A stretch of DNA of 64,000 nucleotides from Negadavirga shengliensis (GCF_042652345.1 NZ_JBHSJJ010000004.1:186001-250000), one strand, 5' to 3'; shown: positions 1 through 9,870, numbered from the stretch's first letter. Notes: generated from the sequence alone by a model not told the origin. Made by a program: numbers and translations.

Positions 1-446
1 ACTTATCCAATACCGACTTGCTAAATTGTTTGAATTTCGTAATATATTGTTTGGTAGGTATTATTAATGAACAAGGAATTGATCTAATTTTGAAATTTAA
101 TTAATGGCCCCAATATGGTGTTGGTATTTAGGAATGCAAATGGGCGGAAACAAAATTGAACCATTTTATCCGTAAAGAACCTGGAATTAAGCCTTTACAA
201 AAAGCAAAAATCATATACAAATTAAATAGTACCTGCCACCAGCAAGAATGCCATTTGCAGGAAAATTTCGAAGCGATAAGATATGAGGCCTCTGTCACCA
301 ATAAAAGCTTTCCTTTTAATTAAGTTGAAATCCCTTGGAACTGGATTGTGGGTATTAATTGGCTTAATTTATAAATAGTTATGCGACGAGATTTTGTTTT
401 TATAGGAGAAAAGAGATCCTGTTATACCAAAAATCAACCAATTACT
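1..446. other. Intergenic/leader region, no gene seen
   Basis: AT-rich sequence before the first gene. I found no convincing coding frame, RNA gene, repeat or terminator here. It probably includes the promoter of the AraC-type regulator that follows, but no clear TAnnTTTG element stands out. Confidence 0.5.
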
Positions 447-1343
447 ATGGAGAAACCTGAAACCTTAGAGGAGTTTTACAAAAGGAAATTCAGTTGGCTT
501 CCCGAAAACATCCGTAATGATATCGGGCACTTTAACATGTTCCGGTTGGAACCCTATGCCCAAGGGAAAGTGTCCTCCATTCCCTACCGACGGAGGGATT
601 TTTACAAAATCATGCTGGTCAAGGGCAAGAGCAGCGTATATTATGCGGACAAAGTGGTGGGGGTGGAAAAACAGGCGCTTTCATTTTCCAACCCCTTGAT
701 ACCCTACAAGTGGGAGCATCAGGATAACCTTTTCGGGCGCTATTGCATCTTTAACCAGTATTTTATGAGCCAGTTTGGCAATATCATGCAATATGAGGTA
801 TTTCAGCCCGCAGGGAACCATGTTTTTGAGCTTGCTGATGAACAGGTCTTTGAGGTCGAAACCATTTTTCAGAAAATGGAGAAAGACTTCGACTCTGATT
901 ATAAGTATAAATACGACAGTATCCGTAACCATATTTTTGAACTGATCCATTATGGGTTGAAACTCCAGCCCAATGCCCTGACCGACAAGCAGCCATCCAA
1001 TGCCTCTCAGCGCATTTCGGCGATGTTCATGGAATTGTTGGAAAGACAGTTTCCTGTGGAGGATAACCACCCTAGAATCGCGTTGCGGTCGGCATCCGAG
1101 TTTGCCGATCACCTGAATGTGCATGTAAACCATTTGAACCGGGCGGTAAAATCCACCACAGGGAAGACCACCACCCAGGCCATCGCCAATCGCCTGGTGC
1201 AGGAAGCCAAAGTCCTACTTAAACACAGCCATTGGAATGTCTCCGATATCGCCTATGCCTTGGGCTTTACCGAGGTCACACACTTCAACAATTTCTTTAA
1301 GAAGCATATGGATATCAGTCCGTTGAAGTTCAGGGAGAGCTAA
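447..1343 (+). CDS. AraC family transcriptional regulator
   Basis: A DNA-binding regulator with an unconserved N-terminal sensor part (it contains YRRRDFYKIMLVKG, typical of the cupin-like AraC arm) and a C-terminal double helix-turn-helix over about the last 100 residues. The second helix-turn-helix shows the family pattern NVSDIAYALGFTEVTHFNNFFKK followed by SPLKFR. The frame is open from an ATG at 381. I chose the ATG at 447 because the extra 22 residues are basic and Cys-containing and do not look like part of the domain; this choice is uncertain. The gene lies 61 bases upstream of a small secreted NTF2-like protein. Its target genes and ligand cannot be told from the sequence. Confidence 0.85.
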   Translation: MEKPETLEEFYKRKFSWLPENIRNDIGHFNMFRLEPYAQGKVSSIPYRRRDFYKIMLVKGKSSVYYADKVVGVEKQALSFSNPLIPYKWEHQDNLFGRYCIFNQYFMSQFGNIMQYEVFQPAGNHVFELADEQVFEVETIFQKMEKDFDSDYKYKYDSIRNHIFELIHYGLKLQPNALTDKQPSNASQRISAMFMELLERQFPVEDNHPRIALRSASEFADHLNVHVNHLNRAVKSTTGKTTTQAIANRLVQEAKVLLKHSHWNVSDIAYALGFTEVTHFNNFFKKHMDISPLKFRES

Positions 1344-1404
1344 TATTTACCGGTAATAAAATAACCATACTCATTATTTTAGTCAATAAACCAAAAAATT
1401 AAAC

Positions 1405-1854
1405 ATGAAAACTTATCTGATCGGCATAGGGCTTTTATTTCTTAGCATATCTGTGTCCTTTGCACAAAGCGGAGTTGAACAGGAAATAAAGGAACTTTCC
1501 AAAGCAAAATGGCAATGGATGGCTGACAAGGATGTGGGTAAACTAGAACCGTTGTTTGACGATAAATCAAAATTTGTCCATATGAGTGGAACCTGGAAAA
1601 AAGACAGGGAGCTGGAAGTCATTGAAACCGGGAGCATTTGGTACAAAAATGCAGAGGTTCATGATGTAGCCGTTGAAATTTTTGGTGAGACTGTAATTCT
1701 TTGGAACCGCATCACGCTACAGGCAGTGGTCCGTGGCGATGAGGTATCGAATGAATTCACGGTCACGGAGGTCTATCAAAAACAAGACAACTCCTGGAGA
1801 CTATTGGCCTTAACCTTTAGCAGTGTACGCGATGTGCATCAGATTGTTCATTAA
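1405..1854 (+). CDS. Secreted NTF2-like (DUF4440/SnoaL-type) protein
   Basis: A 149-residue protein with an N-terminal signal peptide (hydrophobic segment ending ...VSFAQ). The mature part has the cone-shaped NTF2-like pattern: an amphipathic helix (EIKELSKAKWQWMADKD), then LEPLFDDKSKFVHMSG and a C-terminal strand with VTEVYQKQDNSWRLLALTFS. Family members are often of unknown function, or act as small-molecule-binding proteins or isomerases. It probably acts in the periplasm. It follows the AraC regulator and may be controlled by it, but nothing in the sequence proves this. Confidence 0.75.
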   Translation: MKTYLIGIGLLFLSISVSFAQSGVEQEIKELSKAKWQWMADKDVGKLEPLFDDKSKFVHMSGTWKKDRELEVIETGSIWYKNAEVHDVAVEIFGETVILWNRITLQAVVRGDEVSNEFTVTEVYQKQDNSWRLLALTFSSVRDVHQIVH

Positions 1855-2168
1855 TAAATAGGGCACTGATAAATATCCAAATATTACATTTCGCACTCCT
1901 TTCAAAAGTTTGATGAAATGCTGTCCGCTATGAAGTTACCCCTGATAAAGCAGGGGCGGCTTACTTGATATTTATAAGGCATTGTTTGAATATCGTAAGG
2001 AATCTTTCTTTAAAATCCTGTAATTTACTGGTTGTTAATCGCATAGCCATTTCTCTGAGGCCGGTACCAGACCAGTAATCCTTTGGGTTATTGGATTTGT
2101 ATTTGTAAATTGGAATTTGACGTATATTTATTGAAAACAGCACTTCAGTTTGTGCTTAAAATATCAAA
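1855..2168. other. Intergenic region, no gene seen
   Basis: About 314 bases between the NTF2-like gene and the molybdenum-hydroxylase operon. A 60-codon frame on the minus strand has no recognisable features and was not accepted. The operon promoter probably lies near the right end, but I could not identify it. Confidence 0.4.
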
Positions 2169-4400
2169 ATGACTTCAAACACATCAACAATCAACCGACG
2201 GTCTTTTCTCAAAGTTTCTGCCCTGGCAGGGGGTGGCATGCTGCTGAATTTTGGATGGCTGGCAGGATGTAAATCCAATGCCCCGGAGGAAGCCCTTGGT
2301 ATGCCCAAGGAATGGTTTGACATCAATGGGTTTTTAAAGATCGGTGAAAATGGCTTGGTGACCATTATGTCCCCCAATCCCGAAGGTGGCCAGAATATCA
2401 AAACCGGCATGCCGATGATCGTGGCTGAAGAACTGGATGCTGACTGGTCCAAAGTGGTGGTGGAGCAAGCGCCTTTGGATACCGGAAACTTCACCCGCCA
2501 GTTTATCGGAGGCAGCCAGGCCATCCGGATGGGATGGAAGGAACTGAGAACCGCTGGCGCTACAGCCAGACAGCTCTTGATCAATGCCGCTGCACAAACC
2601 TGGGAGGTATCCCCTTCTGATATCACTACGGAATCGGGCATGTTGATCCATAAAAACAGTGGCAAAAAAGCCCACTATGGAGAAATGGCCTCCTTGGCTG
2701 CCACGCTTCCTGTTCCTGAGGAGGTCAAGCTCAAGGACGTTTCCCAATTCAAGCTTGTCGGGTCTTCCCAAAAGAATGTCGATGCCCATAAAATTGTCAC
2801 GGGAAAACCGCTTTTCGGCATAGACTATTCCAAGCCCGGCATGCTGATCGCCATGATTGTCCACCCACCGGCGCACGGCATGAGGCTAAATTCCTTTGAT
2901 GCTTCCGAAGCGGGAAGCCTTCCGGGGATCCATGACATTTTCCGCATCAAATCCCACCAGGATGACTATGAAAGGCTGTTTTTTGATACCACCTCATTCA
3001 CTGATCTGGTGGCCATAGTCGGAAACTCCACCTGGGAAGTAATGAATGCCAAAAAAGCCCTGAAAGTGGAGTGGGAGGCTTTCGACGACTATGAAGAAAA
3101 AAGGGATTGGAACGGCAGAAAAGAAACCCGGGCTATTCCGGCAGGACTGGAAAGTTCTGCCGGACACTTGAAGAAAATGGCTGAAGCGGCTAAGAAACCT
3201 ACAGTACGAAGAAAAGACGGTAATCCGGAAAAAGCCTTCAACGAGGCGGCGATGGTAATTGAGCGTACCTTTACGGCGCCGTATTTGGCCCATAACTGTA
3301 TGGAACCGATGAATTTTTTCGCCCACGTCACCGGGGATAAGGCGGAATTGGCGGGGCCGCTGCAAAAACCCGAGTTGACGGAACTGGCCCTGTCTTCCAG
3401 ATTGGGCATCCCGTTGGAAAACATTGACATTCAGATGACCCGTCTGGGGGGTGGATATGGGCGCCGGTCCTACGCCCATTGGCTGATCGAGGCCGCAGTC
3501 ATTTCGCAAAAGGTAAATGCTCCTGTCAAGCTGGTATATACCCGGGAGGATGACATGACAGGAGGGATATACCGGCCTGCTTATCAGGCCACCTACAAAG
3601 CGGCGTTGGATAGCGACAATAACCTCATTGGATTTCATATAAATGCGGGAGGGACAACCGAGGGACCACTTTACCCCGACCGTTTTCCCGCGGGTGCCGT
3701 GGAAAATTACCTGGCAGAGGATTGGGTGGTTCCTTCCAACATCACGGTGGGTTCGTTCCGCGCTCCAAGATCCAACTTCATCGCGGCCGCCGAACAGTCT
3801 TTCTTGGATGAGGTCGCGGAAGCTGCGGGAAAGGATCCCATAGATTTCCGCCTGGAACTCCTGAAAAAAGCCAAGGATAACCCTGTAGGCGAAAACAATG
3901 ATTATGACCCCGACCGGTATGCAGAGGTGCTGAAATTGCTCAGAGAAAAGTCTAATTGGGACGCCGGGGCTGCTGGCATGCACAGGGGGGTGGCGGCGTA
4001 TTACTGTCACAACAGCTATGCGGGACAAGTGGTGGATATCAGCGTTGAAAGCGGAAAACCTGTTATCGAAAAAGTCACCTGTGCCGTCGATTGTGGATTG
4101 GTAGTAAACCCTGATGCCGCCACGAATCTCTGCGAAGGAGGCATTGTAGATGGTATTGGCAATGCCCTCTATGGCAAGCTGACTTTTGAAAAAGGGGTTC
4201 CTCATGCCTCCAATTTTGATAAATACAAAATGATCCGGATGAGCGAAGCACCCAAAAAAATAGAAGTTTATTTTGTAAAGAATGACCATGATCCCACCGG
4301 ATTGGGGGAACCCACTTTCCCTCCGGTATTCGGAGCACTGGCCAATGCCTTGTATCAGGCAAATGGAGAAAGATATTACAAACAGCCCTTTCTGGGTTGA
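2169..4400 (+). CDS. Molybdenum hydroxylase large subunit (xanthine dehydrogenase/IorB family), copy 1
   Basis: This 743-residue molybdopterin-cytosine-dinucleotide-binding large subunit is of the isoquinoline 1-oxidoreductase beta type. It would hydroxylate a heterocycle or oxidise an aldehyde. Family features include GGSQAIRMGW near the start, MTRLGGGYGRR and SFRAPRSNF in the cofactor-binding parts, and PTGLGEP near the C terminus, whose Glu714 sits where the family catalytic base is expected. The N terminus has a twin-arginine signal (NRRSFLKVSALAGGG) followed by a lipobox-like LAGC, so the protein may be a Tat-exported lipoprotein. It is first in an operon with a 2Fe-2S subunit and a second large subunit. 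The substrate is unknown, and no cytochrome partner is visible. Confidence 0.93.
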   Translation: MTSNTSTINRRSFLKVSALAGGGMLLNFGWLAGCKSNAPEEALGMPKEWFDINGFLKIGENGLVTIMSPNPEGGQNIKTGMPMIVAEELDADWSKVVVEQAPLDTGNFTRQFIGGSQAIRMGWKELRTAGATARQLLINAAAQTWEVSPSDITTESGMLIHKNSGKKAHYGEMASLAATLPVPEEVKLKDVSQFKLVGSSQKNVDAHKIVTGKPLFGIDYSKPGMLIAMIVHPPAHGMRLNSFDASEAGSLPGIHDIFRIKSHQDDYERLFFDTTSFTDLVAIVGNSTWEVMNAKKALKVEWEAFDDYEEKRDWNGRKETRAIPAGLESSAGHLKKMAEAAKKPTVRRKDGNPEKAFNEAAMVIERTFTAPYLAHNCMEPMNFFAHVTGDKAELAGPLQKPELTELALSSRLGIPLENIDIQMTRLGGGYGRRSYAHWLIEAAVISQKVNAPVKLVYTREDDMTGGIYRPAYQATYKAALDSDNNLIGFHINAGGTTEGPLYPDRFPAGAVENYLAEDWVVPSNITVGSFRAPRSNFIAAAEQSFLDEVAEAAGKDPIDFRLELLKKAKDNPVGENNDYDPDRYAEVLKLLREKSNWDAGAAGMHRGVAAYYCHNSYAGQVVDISVESGKPVIEKVTCAVDCGLVVNPDAATNLCEGGIVDGIGNALYGKLTFEKGVPHASNFDKYKMIRMSEAPKKIEVYFVKNDHDPTGLGEPTFPPVFGALANALYQANGERYYKQPFLG

Positions 4401-4436
4401 TGAGAACATAAAAAGAATCATCTAATCATTGGACCA

Positions 4437-4892
4437 ATGGCAAAAATCAATTTGAATATCAATGGCAAATCACAACCGGTGGACGTTGACCCCAATACGC
4501 CTATATTGTGGGTATTGCGGGATCATTTGGATTTGGTAGGTACAAAATATGGATGCGGTATCGCCCAGTGTGGGGCCTGTACTGTCATTATGGACGGAAA
4601 CGCCGTACGTTCCTGCTCCATACCGGTATCTGCCGCGGAAGGTGCCAAAATCACCACAATAGAAGGTCTTTCGGAAAAAGGAGACCATCCTGTGCAGAAG
4701 GCCTGGCTTGAACATGATGTTCCCCAATGCGGCTATTGTCAGGCCGGTCAGATCATGAGCGCGGTGGCTTTGTTGGAAAATAATCCCAATCCAAGTGACG
4801 AAGACATAGACAATGCCATGGACGGTAACATATGCCGCTGCGGTACCTACGTGCGCATCAAAAAGGCCATCAAAACCGCCGCAAACTCCTAA
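4437..4892 (+). CDS. (2Fe-2S)-binding small subunit of molybdenum hydroxylase
   Basis: A 151-residue two-cluster ferredoxin-like subunit of the IorA/CoxS type. The N-terminal plant-type cluster has GCGIAQCGAC followed by a Cys in RSCSIP. The C-terminal all-helical domain has QCGYCQAGQ and NICRCGTY. It passes electrons from the molybdenum site to an outside acceptor. It has no signal peptide, while both neighbouring large subunits carry Tat signals, so it is presumably carried out folded with one of them. It starts 36 bases after copy 1 and ends 17 bases before the chosen start of copy 2. Confidence 0.95.
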   Translation: MAKINLNINGKSQPVDVDPNTPILWVLRDHLDLVGTKYGCGIAQCGACTVIMDGNAVRSCSIPVSAAEGAKITTIEGLSEKGDHPVQKAWLEHDVPQCGYCQAGQIMSAVALLENNPNPSDEDIDNAMDGNICRCGTYVRIKKAIKTAANS

Positions 4893-4909
4893 TCCAAAAG
4901 CACTTGACC

Positions 4910-7174
4910 ATGACTATCGTAAAGACCCAACTCAATCGAAGATCATTTCTGAAAGTCTCGGCCCTGGCAGGAGGAGGCATGGTGCTCAGTTTCAGTTGGC
5001 TTACAGGATGTAAGCCCAGTCCGGAACAGGCAGCTTTGGGCTTGCCGGATGAATGGTTTGAGCTGAACAGCTATATCAAAATCGGGGACAATGGAGTGGT
5101 AACCCTCTTTTCCCCCAACCCTGAATTCGGATCCAATGTGAAAACTTCCATGCCCATGATCCTGGCGGATGAACTGGATGTGGACTGGAAAAATGTGATC
5201 GTGGAGCAGGCTGATTTTTTCCCGGAGCGCTTTGAAAGACAGTTTACCGGGGGGAGTCAGGGTATCCGGCAGGGATGGAAGCCTTTAAGAACAGCAGGTG
5301 CTGCGGCGCGCCATCTCCTGCTGGCAGCGGCTGCCCAGACCTGGGATGTGCCGATCGATGAAATAAGTACCGCTGAGAGCAGGATCCACCATAAGGGAAG
5401 CAATAAAAAGGCCCATTATGGGGAAATGGCAGCATTGGCGGCAACCCTGGAGGTACCTGAAGAAGTGAAACTGAAAGACATCAAGGATTTCAGCATCATC
5501 GGGACTTCCCGTAAAAATGTGGATGGCCAAAACATCGTCACCGGCAAGCCCATGTTTACCATGGACTTCAAGAGAGAAGGAATGCTGATCGCCATGATCG
5601 CCCACCCACCGGCGTTCGGCATGCAGCTTAAATCATTTGATGCGGAGTCGGTCCAGTCCATGCCGGGAATCAGGGAGGTGTTTAGCTTCAAGGTCCATCA
5701 CGAGGGATATGAACAAAATGCCTTCGACACCACCACCCATCCCGAATTGGTAGCCATTGTGGGCAATTCCACTTGGGAGGTTTTACAGGCAAAGAGGAAA
5801 CTGAAAGCGGAATGGGGAAAAGCGCCCGGCAGGGAGTTCGTCGTAACCGGGTGGGGCGGTAATAAGTCAACCGTAATGGTGCCCGCAGGACTGGAAAACA
5901 GCGAGGCGCATTTGACCAGGATGGTAGAATATTCCAAACGGCCTTGTAAGACCCTCAGAAAAGACGGTAATCCTGAGGAAGCCTTTCAGAAAGCGGCCAA
6001 GATTTTGGAAAGAACCTACACAGCCCCGTTTTTGGCCCACAATTGCATGGAACCGGTCAACTGTTATGCCCATGTGACGGCTGAGAAAGCTGAGCTTTAT
6101 GGCCCCATTCAGGCACCTGAGTTTATCATGGGAACGCTGGCGGAGAGATTGGGGCTTCCCAAAGAGAAAATCCAGATCAACCTGGCCAGAATGGGGGGTG
6201 GATTCGGTCAAAGAGCCTATGGACATCACATGGTGGAGGCGGCAGTGATTTCGCAAAAAGTGAATGCGCCGATAAAAATGCTCTACACCCGCGAGGATGA
6301 CATGACCTATGGCATTTACCGTCCTGCCTATACCGCTACCTACAGGGCTGCTTTGGATGAAAACAACCAACTTACCGCTGTCCATGTTAAAGCCGGGGGT
6401 ATTCCCGAGACGCCTATCGCTCCCAACCGGTTTCCGGCGGGTGCTGTGGACAACTACCTGGCCGAAAGCTGGGAAATCGAATCCAACATTACCATTGGAG
6501 CTTTTAGAGCACCTAGATCGAATTTTATCGCCAGTGCGGAACAGTCCTTCCTGGATGAACTGGCAGAGGAAATGGGTAAGGACCCGATTGATTTCAGATT
6601 GGAACTGTTGGAGAGGGCAAAAACCAATCCCGTGGGCAGCAACAATGATTATGATCCAGAGCGCTATGCCGGTGTGCTCAAACTGGCGAGGGAAAAATCA
6701 AATTGGGATGTGCCAAAACAAGGTATTCACCGTGGGGTGTCGGCCTATTTTTGCCACAATTCTTACGTGGCTGAAATTTTGGACCTGAAAATGGAAGGAA
6801 ACCAGCCTGTAGTGGAAAATGTGGTGGCAGCGGTGGATTGCGGCATCGTCATCAACCCGGATGCCGCGGCAAACATGGCAGAAGGTGCGATTGTGGATGG
6901 GATCGGAAATGCCTTCTTTGGCGAAATGCCATTCAAGGATGGTGTCCCCCAAAAGAACAACTTCAACAATTATAAGATGATCCGCATGGGGGAGGCACCC
7001 AAATCCGTAGAGGTTCATTTTGTCAAAAACGACCATGAGCCTACCGGGCTTGGCGAACCTTTGTTCCCACCTATTTTCGGTGCCGTGGCCAACGCCTTAT
7101 ATAAAGCCACGGGACAGCGATACTACGAACAACCGTTTGGCAAAGCGTTGCAGGCCCCCGGTTTGAGGATGTGA
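4910..7174 (+). CDS. Molybdenum hydroxylase large subunit (xanthine dehydrogenase/IorB family), copy 2
   Basis: A second large subunit of about 754 residues, collinear with copy 1 along its length. Shared blocks include RRSFLKVSALAGGGM, FRAPRSNFIA and PTGLGEP. The frame is open further upstream to 4832 within the small-subunit gene. I chose ATG 4910 because it gives a Tat signal in the same register as copy 1, again followed by a lipobox-like LTGC. Glu716 in GLGEP is the likely catalytic base. Differences from copy 1 lie mostly in surface segments such as the region around residues 280-330, where copy 2 has EFVVTGWGG. Possibly the two copies form alternative enzymes sharing one 2Fe-2S subunit, or a heteromer. 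Confidence 0.93.
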   Translation: MTIVKTQLNRRSFLKVSALAGGGMVLSFSWLTGCKPSPEQAALGLPDEWFELNSYIKIGDNGVVTLFSPNPEFGSNVKTSMPMILADELDVDWKNVIVEQADFFPERFERQFTGGSQGIRQGWKPLRTAGAAARHLLLAAAAQTWDVPIDEISTAESRIHHKGSNKKAHYGEMAALAATLEVPEEVKLKDIKDFSIIGTSRKNVDGQNIVTGKPMFTMDFKREGMLIAMIAHPPAFGMQLKSFDAESVQSMPGIREVFSFKVHHEGYEQNAFDTTTHPELVAIVGNSTWEVLQAKRKLKAEWGKAPGREFVVTGWGGNKSTVMVPAGLENSEAHLTRMVEYSKRPCKTLRKDGNPEEAFQKAAKILERTYTAPFLAHNCMEPVNCYAHVTAEKAELYGPIQAPEFIMGTLAERLGLPKEKIQINLARMGGGFGQRAYGHHMVEAAVISQKVNAPIKMLYTREDDMTYGIYRPAYTATYRAALDENNQLTAVHVKAGGIPETPIAPNRFPAGAVDNYLAESWEIESNITIGAFRAPRSNFIASAEQSFLDELAEEMGKDPIDFRLELLERAKTNPVGSNNDYDPERYAGVLKLAREKSNWDVPKQGIHRGVSAYFCHNSYVAEILDLKMEGNQPVVENVVAAVDCGIVINPDAAANMAEGAIVDGIGNAFFGEMPFKDGVPQKNNFNNYKMIRMGEAPKSVEVHFVKNDHEPTGLGEPLFPPIFGAVANALYKATGQRYYEQPFGKALQAPGLRM

Positions 7175-7202
7175 TGTGGTATGGGAAAGGGTGAACATTC
7201 AA

Positions 7203-7239
7203 AAAATACCGTATCCGTATTGTAAGGGTACGGTATTTT
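7203..7239 (+). terminator. Rho-independent-type terminator after the molybdenum-hydroxylase operon
   Basis: Inverted repeat AAAATACCGTATCC / GGGTACGGTATTTT with a 9-base loop. The 14-base arms pair with a single G-U wobble, and a T-rich 3' side follows. It starts 29 bases after the stop of the second large subunit. Confidence 0.75.
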
Positions 7240-7347
7240 GGTTTTCAGGAGCTGATATGTTTAGCGAAATCCATTTTACATACATTCTCTATGCAAAATG
7301 ATTAAGCCGCGGAAAAAAAGTTAAAAATCATTAAATTAAAGCCAGCG

Positions 7348-7719
7348 ATGGATGCAGAAACATTCTTTTCCCGCTATGAGCCACAGGTCTTTGCCAATGC
7401 CATTAAACTTCGGAAACTCCTTTTTTCCAATCTTCCGGATATCACCGAACAGGTTGACCTTCCGGCAAGGATGGTGGCCTATTGCTATGGCCAAAAATAT
7501 GCAGAACTGATTTGCACCCTCATCCCCTCCAAAAAGGGATTGAAGCTGGGTTTCAACCGGGGCCTGGAACTCCCGGATCCGGAGGGAATCCTCCAGGGAA
7601 CTGGAAAAATCTCCCGTTATGTGGAGATTAAATCAGAAAAACAAATTTATTCCCCGGCTTTGAAAAATCTGGTCGCGGAGGCATTGGCCGCTTATCAGCA
7701 GCGCATGGCCAAATCATGA
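7348..7719 (+). CDS. DUF1801 domain-containing protein
   Basis: A 123-residue cytosolic protein resembling the DUF1801/YdhG-like fold: an N-terminal helix (FANAIKLRKLLFSNLPD), then strands containing RMVAYCYGQKYAELICTLIPSKKGLKLGFNRG, and a terminal helix. Family members have no settled function. It stands alone, between the terminator of the molybdenum-hydroxylase operon and a convergent lipoprotein gene. Confidence 0.7.
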   Translation: MDAETFFSRYEPQVFANAIKLRKLLFSNLPDITEQVDLPARMVAYCYGQKYAELICTLIPSKKGLKLGFNRGLELPDPEGILQGTGKISRYVEIKSEKQIYSPALKNLVAEALAAYQQRMAKS

Positions 7720-7788
7720 TCTTTTTGCCTGAAGAAAAAATTCCAAAACCAAGACAGCCGAATAGTAAGTTGTCAAAAAAGTATGGTT

Positions 7789-8235
7789 CTATTTTTTTCT
7801 GTAATGCAGTATGGGACCATCACAAGCGCCCCAGGTATTCCTAAGTTCCTCCTGGTGGGTGATGATTAATTCTTCATTCCCATCCTGAGTACATGATCCC
7901 AGGATTTCTTCTCCGGATTGAAATGTAAGGGTAAGGTAAACCCTTGCCATACTTGAGTCCGTCATTTCAGCTTCCCTCCAAGTGAAAGTTCCGGAAGCCT
8001 GGAATTCACCGTCTGCCGAATTTCTGGTTTTCTCAAAAGTATTGTTTGAACGAAAGACGTAAGTCTCTGTCCATGCCATTTCATCTCCTTCTTGGACTTC
8101 TGCTGTCCAGCTGCTGCCCATCTTAACCAATTCCCACTCACCCCGTATGGCGGATTGGGGCTGGAATTCATCATCCTTACAACTGCTTAAAAGAAACGTT
8201 GTCAACAATAATGTATGTAGAATAAAATTTTTCAT
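7789..8235 (-). CDS. Lipocalin-like lipoprotein
   Basis: A 148-residue protein with a lipoprotein signal (lipobox LSSC, then acidic KDDE). The mature part begins IRGEWELVKMGSSW and continues with alternating strands (TYVFRSNNTFEKTRN, GTFTWREAEM, RVYLTLTFQSGE). This pattern is common to Bacteroidota lipocalin-like lipoproteins. Two Cys residues (GSCTQDG and WGACDG) could form a disulphide. The ligand is unknown. It is transcribed convergently with DUF1801 and divergently from the TrkH gene. Confidence 0.7.
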   Translation of the reverse strand: MKNFILHTLLLTTFLLSSCKDDEFQPQSAIRGEWELVKMGSSWTAEVQEGDEMAWTETYVFRSNNTFEKTRNSADGEFQASGTFTWREAEMTDSSMARVYLTLTFQSGEEILGSCTQDGNEELIITHQEELRNTWGACDGPILHYRKK

Positions 8236-8388
8236 GGAGTAGTTTAAATGTTTTGATTTATCTGTTTAACAATACGGAATTTAAGCTGTCTTTGTCCCGG
8301 TTAAGTATAAATAATTCTAAAAAAAAGAGGCATTGGTGCGATAGTTGCGCCCATTCAGCAAAACTAAATATACAGATTTTTTTTTAAC

Positions 8389-9870
8389 ATGATAAGCGAA
8401 CATACGAGGGCTTTTCTGAAGGACCTGGGGGTGTTTCTCCAGCTTCCCGGCCTGATGTGCCTTCCCACATTTGTTGTGATTGCTGTTTTTGAGGAATGGT
8501 ATGCGCTTAAACCATTTATTTTACTTGCCGTAATCAGTTTTGCGGTTGGACAATTCTTATATCGGCTTTTTTATAACAACAGGCGGACGCATCCGGGATC
8601 TGCTTATGGTTTGGTGAGTTTTATATGGTTTCTACTTCCGTTATTGGGGACCATATCCTTTTATGGAGTGGCGGTGCTTATTCCCGAACCCAATGAACAG
8701 GAGCTTGTTTTCTCCGATATCCACAGCGCCTTTTTCGAATCCATGTCGGGATTTACCGGGACCGGTCTGACCATGCTTGATGACAGCAGTATGATTCCGC
8801 ATTGTTTGCAATGGTGGCGTTCCCTGTGTGAATGGATAGGTGGATTGGGTATCATTTTTCTTGCGGTAATTCTTCTTGACACCGCCCATGAGAATGAACG
8901 CCTTTATCAGTCCGAGGGCATGGGATGGACAAGAAAAGGTCATAACACGAAAAGCAAAATCATAAAAATCTGGTGGATTTATATAGGCTATACCGCGTTG
9001 TCCGTCGCTTCCTTCTACCTTGCAGGGATGCCTATATGGGAAGCCCTTAACCACGGTCTGACAGGGATATCTACTGGTGGGTTTTCGGTTACGGCGGACA
9101 GTTTTATTTCCTACAACACCACCATAAAGTGGGTGGCGGTCATCATCATGCTCTTAGGGGCCCTGAGTTTTAAGATTCATTATCTTGCTTTGATACAAAA
9201 GAATTTCAGGTCACTGTTTCGCCAAACCCAATTGCAATATTTTCTTGCATTATGGATATTTTTTCTTCTAATCGGTGCCATTTCCGCATACCCGTCCACC
9301 GATACCGTAGATATTATTTTTCAAATGGCATCCGCTTTAGCTACATGCGGTTTTAATTCTGTTGAGCTCACGGATTATTCCCATATGTTTTTATTTCCGA
9401 TCATGATGGCCATGTTCATAGGAGGAAATGAAAGTTCAACCACGGGAGGCTTGAAAACAAAAAGGTTGGCATGGATAATAAAGACTTTACAAGCCCACGT
9501 AAGACAATCCACATGCCGTGATGAAGAAAAGTTCGATATTAAAATACGATTCAACGGAAAAGCGGTGGACAATAAATCCGCCTATCTTCAGGTCAGGATG
9601 GCCACCGTTTTGCTTTTCCTTTGGATTTCTGCGCTAACCATCGGGACTTTTACACTCCTCCATGTCCTTCCAGAGGAATATGGTTTTTTCGAAATTTTTT
9701 TTGATGTGAATTCCGCATTGAACAATGTGGGCTTAAGTTCGGGGGTAGCCCATCACCGTTTGCCCGCAGAAGCCAAATGGGTTTTGAGCATCATCATGTG
9801 GATGGGAAGACTGGAGATCATCGGCGTGATCATCATGTTTTCCTATTTTCTGAAGAAAACTTCAGTATAA
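8389..9870 (+). CDS. TrkH-family potassium uptake protein
   Basis: A 493-residue integral membrane protein with repeated membrane-pore-membrane units of the TrkH/KtrB superfamily. Selectivity-filter-like loops are visible: ESMSGFTGTGLTML near residue 115, TGISTGGFSVT near 227, SALATCGFNSV near 314 and SALNNVGLSSG near 445. It would carry K+ (and perhaps Na+) across the inner membrane. A Trk/Ktr-type regulatory subunit is not present nearby. It is a single gene, with a CPBP protease gene 122 bases downstream on the same strand. Confidence 0.9.
   Translation: MISEHTRAFLKDLGVFLQLPGLMCLPTFVVIAVFEEWYALKPFILLAVISFAVGQFLYRLFYNNRRTHPGSAYGLVSFIWFLLPLLGTISFYGVAVLIPEPNEQELVFSDIHSAFFESMSGFTGTGLTMLDDSSMIPHCLQWWRSLCEWIGGLGIIFLAVILLDTAHENERLYQSEGMGWTRKGHNTKSKIIKIWWIYIGYTALSVASFYLAGMPIWEALNHGLTGISTGGFSVTADSFISYNTTIKWVAVIIMLLGALSFKIHYLALIQKNFRSLFRQTQLQYFLALWIFFLLIGAISAYPSTDTVDIIFQMASALATCGFNSVELTDYSHMFLFPIMMAMFIGGNESSTTGGLKTKRLAWIIKTLQAHVRQSTCRDEEKFDIKIRFNGKAVDNKSAYLQVRMATVLLFLWISALTIGTFTLLHVLPEEYGFFEIFFDVNSALNNVGLSSGVAHHRLPAEAKWVLSIIMWMGRLEIIGVIIMFSYFLKKTSV

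Noticed and set aside
2994..4421. A 475-codon open frame on the minus strand
   Set aside because: It lies fully antisense to the well-supported molybdenum hydroxylase gene, has no domain pattern, and is explained by codon bias of the real gene.
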